Origin: an uncultured Microcaldota archaeon
GTDB lineage: Archaea; Micrarchaeota; Micrarchaeia; CAILAH01
Direction: 5' to 3'
Assembly (NCBI GenBank): GCA_903832205.1
Contig: CAILAH010000013.1
Coordinates: 1 to 36,117 of the forward strand
DNA: 36,117 nt
Positions within the stretch are counted from its first letter, which is position 1, and every line of letters begins with the position of its first letter. Below the pieces are notes generated by a model that saw only the letters and a program-made list of their open reading frames with translations, did no database searches and was not told the origin of the DNA. A program made the translations under genes and the position numbers. Shown piece by piece: positions 26,727 to 35,304 of this stretch.

Positions 26727-27083
26727 TCAAAAAGATTCATGGGCTACGCGCTTTGCATTGAAAAATTTCTTTGTGAACCCAACGGCCTTTTTCACGTTGA
26801 ACTTTTTGCACGTGTATATTACCGTTGAGAAGAACCCCGCATTACCCCAAACATATAGCGCAATCCCCGAGTCAATGAGCGGGACGAACGCATCAAATCC
26901 CTGGTTTATCGCCTTGCCTTTCTTTCCCGTTGCATGTATCGTGGGTTTCCCATATGTCCTGAGGCCCAGCTCCTTGGTTATTCCGCCGAAAAAACTCACT
27001 ATTGTTTTCTCATCCACCTTTCTCTCAAAGAAGCCTTCTATCACAAGCCGCTGCCTTGTTATGTTGGGAGCAAGATCCTTCAT
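26727..27083 (-). CDS. Small protein resembling S-adenosylmethionine decarboxylase-fold proteins
   Basis: PTIHATGKKGKAINQGFDAFVPLIDSGIALYVWGNAGFFSTVIYTCKKFNVKKAVGFTKKFF resembles the SpeD/SpeH C-terminal half; weak. Confidence 0.45.
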   Translation of the reverse strand: MKDLAPNITRQRLVIEGFFERKVDEKTIVSFFGGITKELGLRTYGKPTIHATGKKGKAINQGFDAFVPLIDSGIALYVWGNAGFFSTVIYTCKKFNVKKAVGFTKKFFNAKRVAHESF

Positions 27084-27124
27084 GGCTACATATCCACTGT
27101 TAAAATTAAAAATAAAAAGAAGAG

Positions 27125-27273
27125 CGGACCCGAAGGGATTTGAACCCTCGACCTACGCCTTACTCTCTTTCTTTTTCCAAGGTTTTTCTTTTCCAAAGAA
27201 AAAGCTTTTAGGAGAGCGCCGCTCTATCCAAGCTGAGCTTCCCGATGTGCATAAAGCACTTATTTACGGGCCC
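27125..27273 (-). tRNA. tRNA-Arg (CCT) with two introns: 27239-27264 (after position 9) and 27161-27208 (anticodon loop)
   Basis: Acceptor GGGCCCG (27267-27273) pairs CGGGTCC over 7 bp only if the 26-nt insert is removed; T arm GAGGG TTCAAAT CCCTT; anticodon CCT at 27210-27212; insert fits a 3-bp/3-nt/4-bp/3-nt BHB. Confidence 0.82.
27164..27206 (-). repeat. Copy A of an intron-associated dispersed element
   Basis: 28-bp arm 27164-27191 (27/28) and 12-bp arm 27195-27206 (12/12) match the reverse complement of 35216-35243 and 35175-35186. Confidence 0.7.
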
Positions 27274-27355
27274 ACTTAGATATTCGATTTTATACCGCTC
27301 TTCATATATTTTCTAAAGGGATAGCTTTTTATTTTGATGATGGAATATGATATCC

Positions 27356-27868
27356 ATGGCCAAGAAAGCTTTAGGCACCGCAACGAAGGCGAAGAACAAG
27401 ATTCCAATCATTTTGGGCATAGTGGTCCTGCTCGTCCTGCTCCTGGTGGCGATCTACTATTTCATGCAGGTAATGGGGCAATCCCTCTCGAACGCCCAAA
27501 CCAACATAGGCTCCGGCCTCTCAAACACGAGCGGCCTCGGCAGCGATAATACAACCCTTCCGCTGAACCTTTCGGTGAAGGACTGCCTCGCATCAAAGGG
27601 CTACACCACATTCCTGTTCCTGCACTCGCCCTACTGCCCGCACTGCCAGAACATGCAGCCCATAATCGACGGCCTCACTTCTGAGGGCTACCAAATCACC
27701 AAGGTTGACGTTACAAACTCCGCACAGGTCGCAGCAGTGTCAGAATGTGTAAAACTCCAATCCTACGTCCCGCAGTTCGTGTGCCACAGGACAGGCGCAA
27801 GCGACGTGGGCGAAATGGATAGGGAGCAGGTGATTGAGCTCTACAACAACTGCATGCTGACTGAATAG
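27356..27868 (+). CDS. Membrane-anchored thioredoxin-like protein (CPHC)
   Basis: N-terminal TM helix then FLFLHSPYCPHCQNMQPIIDGL. Confidence 0.8.
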   Translation: MAKKALGTATKAKNKIPIILGIVVLLVLLLVAIYYFMQVMGQSLSNAQTNIGSGLSNTSGLGSDNTTLPLNLSVKDCLASKGYTTFLFLHSPYCPHCQNMQPIIDGLTSEGYQITKVDVTNSAQVAAVSECVKLQSYVPQFVCHRTGASDVGEMDREQVIELYNNCMLTE

Positions 27869-27922
27869 GAAACAATCCACATTTTCTTTCTTTAGTTTTC
27901 CGGCTTTTTCGATATTCTCTGA

Positions 27923-29752
27923 TTATTCCTCACTCAGGTTTTTTCTCCAGAACTCCAGCACATCCCTCGTTCCAGCACGTCGCCCTTCCACGAGCTTCCC
28001 GAGATATTTCCTGTACTGCTCCCACTCAAACCTCTCGTCCATGAAAACTATTACTCCCCTATCTTCGCTGCTCCTGATGCACCTTCCCGCAGCCTGCACG
28101 CTCTTGGTAACAGCGGGCCCCAGATAGCCGTACTCCCATCCCTTGCCGAACCTCTTCTCATAATACTCTATCCTCGCCTTTGTCTCGATGGTCATCTCCT
28201 CCAAAGGTATTCCCACAACAATCACCGACTTGAGCGAATTCTTCTCGTAATCAACTCCCTCGGAAAGGCTTCCTCCCTGTACGCCAATTAGCATAAACCT
28301 GTCCTCGGCAAGCAGCATGTTCTTCACCCTCTTTATCTCATGCGTCTCCATGCTCTTCTGCTGCACAATCATCTCCTTATCGCCCGGGTCCATGTGCGGC
28401 AGCACGCTGTTCATCACCCTATAGCTCGGGAAAAACACCGCCGTATTTCCCGGCGTTATTGCGCACATCTCAGAAATCTTCCTGCCCATCCTCCTGTACT
28501 CGCCGGGCACTCTCCTTGAGAACCTGGTGGTCACATCCCTGTCAACAAACGATAATTTATTCTCCCTAGGGAACGGGTTCTCATACTCGCGCATGACCGT
28601 CCTTTCCGGGTCAAGGCCGATAATGTCCCTGTGCATTTCCATTGGCAGCATTGTGCCGCTCACAAGAATCGCAGATGCGGCCAGGTTCAATTTCGAAGTG
28701 ATGATATCAGGCGACAGGCATCTCTTCTCCACCGCATACCCGTGCTCATTCCTGCTGATAATCCGTGCAAACTTCTCCTCGCCCGCCTCCATATTCCAGT
28801 ACTCAATGAACCTCGCAATGCGCAGGCACGCGCTCGCCGCGCCAGTCTCCTCCACCCACCTGTTCCCGGTGGAGATGAGCTCCTCAACAAGCAAATCCTG
28901 CTGGCCTTCCCTTTCCAAAAGCGTGCTGAGCTTCTCCTTCTCAAGCAGCTGTTCCTTTCTCTTCCCAAGGGTGAGCTCCGCCCACCCATTAAACTCAGCA
29001 CTGACGAACGCAAGCGATTCGGACTCGAGCTGGGCGCACTCCTTCCTCGCCCTTGCAAGCGCCCTCTCAGAAAGCCTTATTGAAAGCTCCTCGCGCATCC
29101 TCCCGCTGAGATTATGCGCCTCATCAACAATCACAACTGAATTCGAAAGCCCCTTGCCCGCCCTCTTCATCAGCGGCTCCACAACACCGGGCATCAGCAC
29201 GTGCGCATAATCGGCTATTATCACCCGCGACTTTGACGCAGCCTCAAGCGCAAGCTCATAGCCGCACACGTTCCTCACAACCCCCTCCTCCTGCAGCTCC
29301 CTGTGCGAATAATTGAACTGCGCATCCAGCTGCATCCCCTTTCTCCTTCTCGCATTATCATAGCAGATGCACTGCCCCCTCTTCACGCGCAGGTGGCACG
29401 CATGGTAAAAATCCTCCGAAGGCAATTGGCCCAGGTTCCTGAGGTTGCACATGTGCCTCTTCCCGACCAAATCAACGGAATTCATCTTGAGCGCATACTT
29501 GTCCGCAATCCCCTTCACGACCTTGTGCGCAATCTCATGCTGGGAATTCTTGGGCGTCACGAAGAACACATCATAGCCGTGCTCCTCCGCAGCCGTCAAT
29601 GCCGCGGATAGGGTCGCATCCGTCTTCCCCAATCCAGTGGGCGCGTGCCCCATAAAATTCTTCTGCCCATTAATCGCATTGTAAATATCCTCAACCAGCC
29701 TCTCCTGTTCCTTCCTGAATACCTTGTGCCGGAACAGCATCTCAGTTTGCAT
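27923..29752 (-). CDS. XPD/Rad3-like (DEAD_2) DNA helicase with Fe-S cysteines
   Basis: APTGLGKTDATLSAAL, KRHMCN...FYHACHLRVKRGQCICYD cysteines, VVIVDEAHNLSGRM, QAAGRCIRSSEDRGVIVFMDERF. Confidence 0.92.
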   Translation of the reverse strand: MQTEMLFRHKVFRKEQERLVEDIYNAINGQKNFMGHAPTGLGKTDATLSAALTAAEEHGYDVFFVTPKNSQHEIAHKVVKGIADKYALKMNSVDLVGKRHMCNLRNLGQLPSEDFYHACHLRVKRGQCICYDNARRRKGMQLDAQFNYSHRELQEEGVVRNVCGYELALEAASKSRVIIADYAHVLMPGVVEPLMKRAGKGLSNSVVIVDEAHNLSGRMREELSIRLSERALARARKECAQLESESLAFVSAEFNGWAELTLGKRKEQLLEKEKLSTLLEREGQQDLLVEELISTGNRWVEETGAASACLRIARFIEYWNMEAGEEKFARIISRNEHGYAVEKRCLSPDIITSKLNLAASAILVSGTMLPMEMHRDIIGLDPERTVMREYENPFPRENKLSFVDRDVTTRFSRRVPGEYRRMGRKISEMCAITPGNTAVFFPSYRVMNSVLPHMDPGDKEMIVQQKSMETHEIKRVKNMLLAEDRFMLIGVQGGSLSEGVDYEKNSLKSVIVVGIPLEEMTIETKARIEYYEKRFGKGWEYGYLGPAVTKSVQAAGRCIRSSEDRGVIVFMDERFEWEQYRKYLGKLVEGRRAGTRDVLEFWRKNLSEE

Positions 29753-29849
29753 AATGAAAAAGAATTAGAAAAAGCCTCTTTATATAGGGATGCGCAGGTG
29801 GATTTCCGCTGGCTCCGCCCAGCGTGCGGCCTCCTCCTGCTCTCTACAC

Positions 29850-32519
29850 CTATTCCCCGGACGGGGGCTCGTCCGATTCCTCGCCGCCCTCCTCCTTTTC
29901 AACGCCCGCAATCTCTTCGCCCTTCCCCTTTCTCCTCCTTGCCTCATCTTCGGCCTCCTGTTTCTCCTTTTCCCTGGGGCGGTTGCGCTGCGCATACGCA
30001 TAGGCAGAGTAATACTTCCTCACGCGCTTCTCAGGTATGTTCGCTACCTTCGGCAGTGCGGGCGCCTTCTCGCCCTCATTCTGCATCTCGTAAATCCTGG
30101 CAAGCAGCCTGTACCTGCCCTCCCTCAGCTCCTCGGATGCGGTGGGCAGCGGGAAGTTCTCATCCTTAGCCCTGGCAAGAACCTTATTGAAAAGCTCCTG
30201 CGAAACCTTGCCCCATTTCCCGTCAATGTAGAAATTGTCTGGGATTTCAATCCCGAACTTCTCCGCGGATTCCATGAGCAAATACTGGTTGGTCGCATTT
30301 TTCCATCCCCTCCACCCGCCGTGGTAGGACATCATGATTATGAATCCCAAATCCTCCCTGGAATAGTTGCCCGGCCTCTCCTTCTGTATCTTATTCGCGA
30401 TGAAATCCGCATACTCCATGTACATGGCGCTCGCAAAATACTTGTTGTCCCTTATGAGCGTGTGCAGCAGGAAATATGCGTGGGTATTCTCATCATAATC
30501 ATAGGCGACCCTGAAATCGGGCACCGTCTTCTCCAGGTCCATCTTCTCAAGCTGGCCCGGCTTAAATACCAGATTGGCAATCTTCGATTTCTTGAGCTCC
30601 TGCGGCGTGGCATTCATCATCCTGGCCGCGAGCGACTCAATCACTTCGGTCTTGAATTTCCCGGCCACCTTGCCAACAATGGATTTCTTTTCCATGTCCT
30701 CCGCAATGCTGTAGAGCCCCTTCTTAATCAAATCAGACATGAGCACCCTGATCTTGGCACTCTTGACTGCCACCACCTGCTGGCCCTGCAGCTGCTCCTC
30801 GCCCATCCCGCCCAATAGCGCAATCGCCCTAACCTCCGTGGCGCTGAACAGCTTGGAGCCCTCCTTTGATACTGCGAAATCGTAAATCTTCTTGAACGCC
30901 TTGTGCACGCTCTGCGGGTCATCCTGCATCCAGTCAACGTACGGGTCCGGCTTGCTCTGCGTTATCCCCATGCTCGTGACCGCCATGTGCGCTTTTCCCT
31001 TCCGATTGTTCACAATGTCCTCAAGCCTGGTGACATAATCTTCAGAGATGGTGACCTTCTTTCCCTCGTACTTTTTTGCATATCCCTTCAGGGCCTTGGG
31101 TATTCCCTCGATGCTTTCCATATCCTGCACTGTTATTTTTCCGGTCGTCTCAAGCTCGTTGAGCACTTCCTTCCCCATCTTCCTGTATCCCGTGCTCTTC
31201 CCGAAATATTCCTTTGCAAGCGTGTGCCCGAGCACATTATACTGCCAGTCACTGTATCCCTTGCCGTAGGCGTCCCTCATGGACTTCACTGCCTTTGTTG
31301 CCTCCGCATTTTCGCTCGCCCCCAATCCCCCGGCAAGCGTTACCTCGCGCGCACCATAGGTCGGGTACACCAAATCCGCAACCTTCTTCCCCTGCTTGTA
31401 TGCCTTGAACAGCTGGCCTGCGAAATACCATTTCATCAGCTTTGTCCCGTAAATCTCGTTTGAGACTTCCTCGCCCGCATTGAGGAAATCATAGGTTCCC
31501 TTCCCGCTCGGCAGGCTCTTCCTGACGCCCTTGAACTGCATGGTTGACTTTTCCGGCGGCTCATACAGCATTCTCATTGCCCAGGGATGGCCTTTCATGA
31601 CCCTCTCATCACGCAGCTCAAAATATCTCATGATAGTATCACTGGTTTCGGAAGAGGGCTTGGCACCTACGAATTGGAACCACCTGCCGTTCATCTTCAC
31701 GACCGTATGCGTGGGCGGATTCTCGCCCAGCTTCTTTTGTGCATCGTACCTGTAGTGGGTCTCGGAATATCGTACGAGCATCACGCTGCCGTCAGGCATC
31801 TTTTCCACTATCTTTGCCATCTCCGCCTTGAGCACATCATGGATATTTTCCAGCAGTGAATCCGAGTCGGTCCTCTTATAGCTCGCCGCATATGTGCTGA
31901 TCTTGTCTGCAGCCTCCTGCGACAGGCGCCCCGCATCAACAAGCAGCTTTACCCTTCTCTCAACAATCCCGACTTCCTTGTCTTCCGCGCTCTTGTAAAT
32001 TGCCTTATACCAGTCGAGAACCTCGGATGTGTTTTTCCATCCCCTTGCCTCAAGCTTGGGCGGCAAATCCCAGGTGTTTACTGTGGGCAGCGCATATCCC
32101 ATATTCTCCAGTATGAGCGTCGCATAGGTTGCGCACGCAACCTTGCTGTTCGAAACGTCAACGTATCTCCTCATGAAATCGTCGGAGTAATGTATGCCCA
32201 TGGCGGTCGTCCTCATCGGCTGGGGAACGTAATCAGCCGTCCTTGTGGGCACAAATGCCTTCCCTCCAATCACCGCGGCTATTGCATTCATCTCATCCGC
32301 CTTGACGAAGTATACGCCCCTTGCGTTCTGCCTAATCTGCACCCTCGCCTCGGCAACCACCTTGTCCGTGATTTGCGCGGGCTTGGTATTTTTCTCAATC
32401 GCATCCACGAGCATCTTGAACCTCTCATTCCCCAAAGTCGTGTAAAGCCAGTTGCCGCTGTTTGTTGTGAAATGCTTTTTCATCTCTTCAATCTGATCTG
32501 CATGAATAGTATTTGCCAT
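29850..32519 (-). CDS. Large (~890 aa) uncharacterised protein with charged C-terminal tail
   Basis: Long ORF with ATG at 32519 (GTG alternative 32525); VSNSKVACATYATLILENMGY segment; no family recognised. Confidence 0.75.
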   Translation of the reverse strand: MANTIHADQIEEMKKHFTTNSGNWLYTTLGNERFKMLVDAIEKNTKPAQITDKVVAEARVQIRQNARGVYFVKADEMNAIAAVIGGKAFVPTRTADYVPQPMRTTAMGIHYSDDFMRRYVDVSNSKVACATYATLILENMGYALPTVNTWDLPPKLEARGWKNTSEVLDWYKAIYKSAEDKEVGIVERRVKLLVDAGRLSQEAADKISTYAASYKRTDSDSLLENIHDVLKAEMAKIVEKMPDGSVMLVRYSETHYRYDAQKKLGENPPTHTVVKMNGRWFQFVGAKPSSETSDTIMRYFELRDERVMKGHPWAMRMLYEPPEKSTMQFKGVRKSLPSGKGTYDFLNAGEEVSNEIYGTKLMKWYFAGQLFKAYKQGKKVADLVYPTYGAREVTLAGGLGASENAEATKAVKSMRDAYGKGYSDWQYNVLGHTLAKEYFGKSTGYRKMGKEVLNELETTGKITVQDMESIEGIPKALKGYAKKYEGKKVTISEDYVTRLEDIVNNRKGKAHMAVTSMGITQSKPDPYVDWMQDDPQSVHKAFKKIYDFAVSKEGSKLFSATEVRAIALLGGMGEEQLQGQQVVAVKSAKIRVLMSDLIKKGLYSIAEDMEKKSIVGKVAGKFKTEVIESLAARMMNATPQELKKSKIANLVFKPGQLEKMDLEKTVPDFRVAYDYDENTHAYFLLHTLIRDNKYFASAMYMEYADFIANKIQKERPGNYSREDLGFIIMMSYHGGWRGWKNATNQYLLMESAEKFGIEIPDNFYIDGKWGKVSQELFNKVLARAKDENFPLPTASEELREGRYRLLARIYEMQNEGEKAPALPKVANIPEKRVRKYYSAYAYAQRNRPREKEKQEAEDEARRRKGKGEEIAGVEKEEGGEESDEPPSGE

Positions 32520-32604
32520 AATCACACTATCATTTTCTCACTAAATAAACCTATCGCCGCCATCAAAACCTTTAAATACCCTCCAAATCCCTAATCAGAA
32601 CGCA

Positions 32605-33960
32605 ATGAACGACGGCAAAAAGCGCTCGCTCTGGGAAAGAAGGATAGCCCCTGCGATCGCATCATTTTCATGCGCAGTGCTGATTGCGGTTAATGGCTGC
32701 GATTTCACTACGCTCAAGCCCATGGCCGAGCAAATCTCAGGCAAGGCAGCAACAACAATCACTCGCGTGGAAAAATACACGGACCGCAAGGGCACCGAGC
32801 TCACCTACAGGTATCTTGACTCGCTCGTGCGCATCAACAGGCTTCTCGGCAAGGAACCGCCCCGCCCTTCTCCACTCAAGTTAACTCTTCCAGACACTAT
32901 TCCAACCTTAATTTCGCACAAGCCCCTGCGCACGCTTGATGAAGGGCAGCTCAAGAAGCGGACCGCGTGCCTGGAGAACGGGGAGATATTCGAGTGCGAG
33001 CCCTGCGACGGGCATGACGGCCTCCCGCTTATTGATGCAAAGCCATCCGGATTGTTCAGGCACCTCAACGGCACCTATCTTCCACTTGAGAAGCTCGATG
33101 CCGAGTTTCCCGAAGCATCCGTGCGCGTCTATGACATCTCCTCGCGAACGCTTGTTGTTGATTCCGGCGATGAATTCTCAATCGATTCAGGCAATCTCGG
33201 AATGCTCGCCTCAAAAATGGGGGGCAAGATAAATACGCTTGATGATGCGCTCTCATTCTTCAAGACCGTTTTCTTTTCGGATTCAAAAGCGCACAGCGCG
33301 CTCGATTACATTACCAACTGCAGAAGCGGCATGTGCCTCTACTGGGACGGCAATTTCGCCGCAGGCCTGCTCGTTGACATGGCAAGCAAGAGGCCCTACG
33401 TCGTCTCGCTCTACTCCCAGAACCCGGAGCAAACGCTCTCAACCATTTATGCCCTAATGTCAGATGCATTCCTCCCGGACGGCCTTTATCTTGAGGCGGA
33501 CCTTACGCGCCGCCAGCTCTCAATAATCGATTCCGGAAAGGTGCTTGAAACAATCAGCATCGTCCGCGGCCGAGGCATTGACAAGCTGCGCCTGGGCGAC
33601 AAGCGCACGCCTTTAGGCCTCTACCACCTCTGTGAGATGCACGATTCATACTGGTACAAGTTCGTCCAGTTCGATTACCCGTCCCCGCACGACGCACTTC
33701 GCGGCCTCTCATCCGGCACCATCTCGCCAAATGATTACAAAAGAATCCTATCAAGCCACAAGAGGGGAAAGTGCCCGCCGCTCACAAAGCTCGGCGCCTA
33801 CGTTGGAATACACTCCACTTCGTCCGAGGGCCCGCTCCCAAACTGGGACTGGACCTACGGCTGCCTTGCAATGGAGCGCAGGGACATCGACCGCATGCTC
33901 AAAGTCGTTGCCAAGCGCGTCACCAAAGGCGAGCGCGTGCCAATCCTGATACGCATGTAG
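32605..33960 (+). CDS. Putative lipoprotein with C-terminal L,D-transpeptidase (YkuD-like) domain
   Basis: VLIAVNGC lipobox-like N-terminus; LRLGDKRTPLGLYHL and LGAYVGIHSTSSEGPLPNWDWTYGCLAMERRDIDRML (H...GC motif). Confidence 0.82.
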   Translation: MNDGKKRSLWERRIAPAIASFSCAVLIAVNGCDFTTLKPMAEQISGKAATTITRVEKYTDRKGTELTYRYLDSLVRINRLLGKEPPRPSPLKLTLPDTIPTLISHKPLRTLDEGQLKKRTACLENGEIFECEPCDGHDGLPLIDAKPSGLFRHLNGTYLPLEKLDAEFPEASVRVYDISSRTLVVDSGDEFSIDSGNLGMLASKMGGKINTLDDALSFFKTVFFSDSKAHSALDYITNCRSGMCLYWDGNFAAGLLVDMASKRPYVVSLYSQNPEQTLSTIYALMSDAFLPDGLYLEADLTRRQLSIIDSGKVLETISIVRGRGIDKLRLGDKRTPLGLYHLCEMHDSYWYKFVQFDYPSPHDALRGLSSGTISPNDYKRILSSHKRGKCPPLTKLGAYVGIHSTSSEGPLPNWDWTYGCLAMERRDIDRMLKVVAKRVTKGERVPILIRM

Positions 33961-34002
33961 CAGAAACAATAATAACTTATACAATTCAAACTCCTTCATT
34001 AG

Positions 34003-35175
34003 GTGGTATTAATTCCAGTAGAGATTGAATTCTTTGAAGAAGACAAGAAAATCGTTTTGAGCGACCCCTCTAGCGTATCTAACCTGCGCAAGGCATTCTA
34101 CGGCACCAGCGAGGGCGCGGTCATTTTCCTATTTCCCGAAGAGGCGCTCTACGTCCTTGACGTGCGCAACGGCAAGTGCACTGGCGAGGACGGCGCCGAA
34201 ATCTCATTCAACCATCTCGCATCGCATTTCACAAATATCCCGCGCCTCATGACGCGCTACTATGCGTTCAAGGACTGGCGCGACCGCGGGCTCGTCATCC
34301 GCCCCGTTTCAGAGGCTACAGAGAATTATGAGCGCGCAACAACGCACAAGTACCCCTCGCCCGGCTACGAGGTGCCCATATACGACGTTTCCGCGCGCCT
34401 CTATACGGAAGACAATCTCTCAATCGTTGACAACGTTGAGATTGGGGAGAGGATGTATTTCGGCGACTGGTACGGCCAGTACGGCACCTACAAGGCGGAC
34501 AAGCACGGCAGGTTCAGCAAGCTCGACATCTACGAGACGCTCTTTCTCATGCGCCACGGCTCGCTAACGCTTGAGAATACCGATGAGGAAACCCTCCTGC
34601 GCGAGGCAAAGAAGAACAATGAGTTCTTCGAGCCCATCTACAGCGTCTATGAGGACTGGAGGCTGCGCGGGTTCGTGGTGAAGAGCGGGTTCAAGTTCGG
34701 CACGCATTTCAGGATTTATTTCCCGGGCGCCTCTCCGTCCCGCGGCCAGGACGACTGGATACACTCCAAGCACGTGCTTCACGTATTCCCGCGCGACATG
34801 CGGCTGCTCACGTCCGAGCTCTCCCGCGCAATCCGCGTCGCGCACTCCGTGAAGAAAACATTCATACTCGCAATCCCCGGTGAGAAGGCACCCGAGAAAA
34901 TCCCCGCGGATTTCCTGCTCTACCACCGCAAGAAGGAGGGCATCGAAACCCCAGACGACGGCAAGCCGCGCTACCTCATGCTCTCACTTAACGAAGATGA
35001 GAAGATAAGCGGCTCCTACCTCGCCGGCGCAATCGAATCCTCCAAGGCGGTCGGCCTCAACCTCATGCTCGCAATCGTCGACCGTGAAACCAGTGTCACC
35101 TACTACCGCGTCCGCAGGATCGAACTGAAGGACAGCAGGTACGAATACTACGAAATCGACTGGAAGCAGCCCTGA
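34003..35175 (+). CDS. endA: tRNA-splicing endonuclease, epsilon2-like three-unit form
   Basis: VYEDWRLRGFVVKSGFKFGTHFRIYFPG...DDWIHSKHVLHVFPRD...LSRAIRVAHSVKKTFILAI carries catalytic Y/H/K positions; 390 aa with flanking related units. GTG start uncertain (ATT at 34012 behind AGGTGG is also possible). Confidence 0.88.
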   Translation: MVLIPVEIEFFEEDKKIVLSDPSSVSNLRKAFYGTSEGAVIFLFPEEALYVLDVRNGKCTGEDGAEISFNHLASHFTNIPRLMTRYYAFKDWRDRGLVIRPVSEATENYERATTHKYPSPGYEVPIYDVSARLYTEDNLSIVDNVEIGERMYFGDWYGQYGTYKADKHGRFSKLDIYETLFLMRHGSLTLENTDEETLLREAKKNNEFFEPIYSVYEDWRLRGFVVKSGFKFGTHFRIYFPGASPSRGQDDWIHSKHVLHVFPRDMRLLTSELSRAIRVAHSVKKTFILAIPGEKAPEKIPADFLLYHRKKEGIETPDDGKPRYLMLSLNEDEKISGSYLAGAIESSKAVGLNLMLAIVDRETSVTYYRVRRIELKDSRYEYYEIDWKQP

Positions 35176-35243
35176 GCTTTTTCTTTCGGTTTTCGTGCTG
35201 CGCACGAAAGCTCCTAAAGAAAAACCTCGGAAAAAGAAAGAGA
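35175..35243 (+). repeat. Copy B of the intron-associated dispersed element, 3' of endA
   Basis: agctttttcttt (35175-35186) and aaagaaaaacctcggaaaaagaaagaga (35216-35243) match the tRNA-Arg intron; loop holds hairpin tttcgtgc-tgc-gcacgaaa (35191-35209). Confidence 0.7.
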
Positions 35244-35304
35244 CATCTGTTGTTTTCCCCGAATGGAAACGTTTTTATTACGTAATAAGTCCAATCATCT
35301 CGTT

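Noticed and set aside
27125-27250. tRNA-Arg as a degraded pseudogene or a split (trans-spliced) tRNA
   Set aside because: The missing acceptor strand is found 26 nt upstream in cis with a fitting BHB, so an intron is the simpler explanation.
26644-27279. 211-aa plus-strand ORF
   Set aside because: Runs antisense through the AdoMetDC-like gene and the tRNA-Arg gene.
29790-30818. 342-aa plus-strand ORF
   Set aside because: Antisense to the long ORF 29850-32519; low-complexity translation typical of a shadow ORF in codon-biased sequence.
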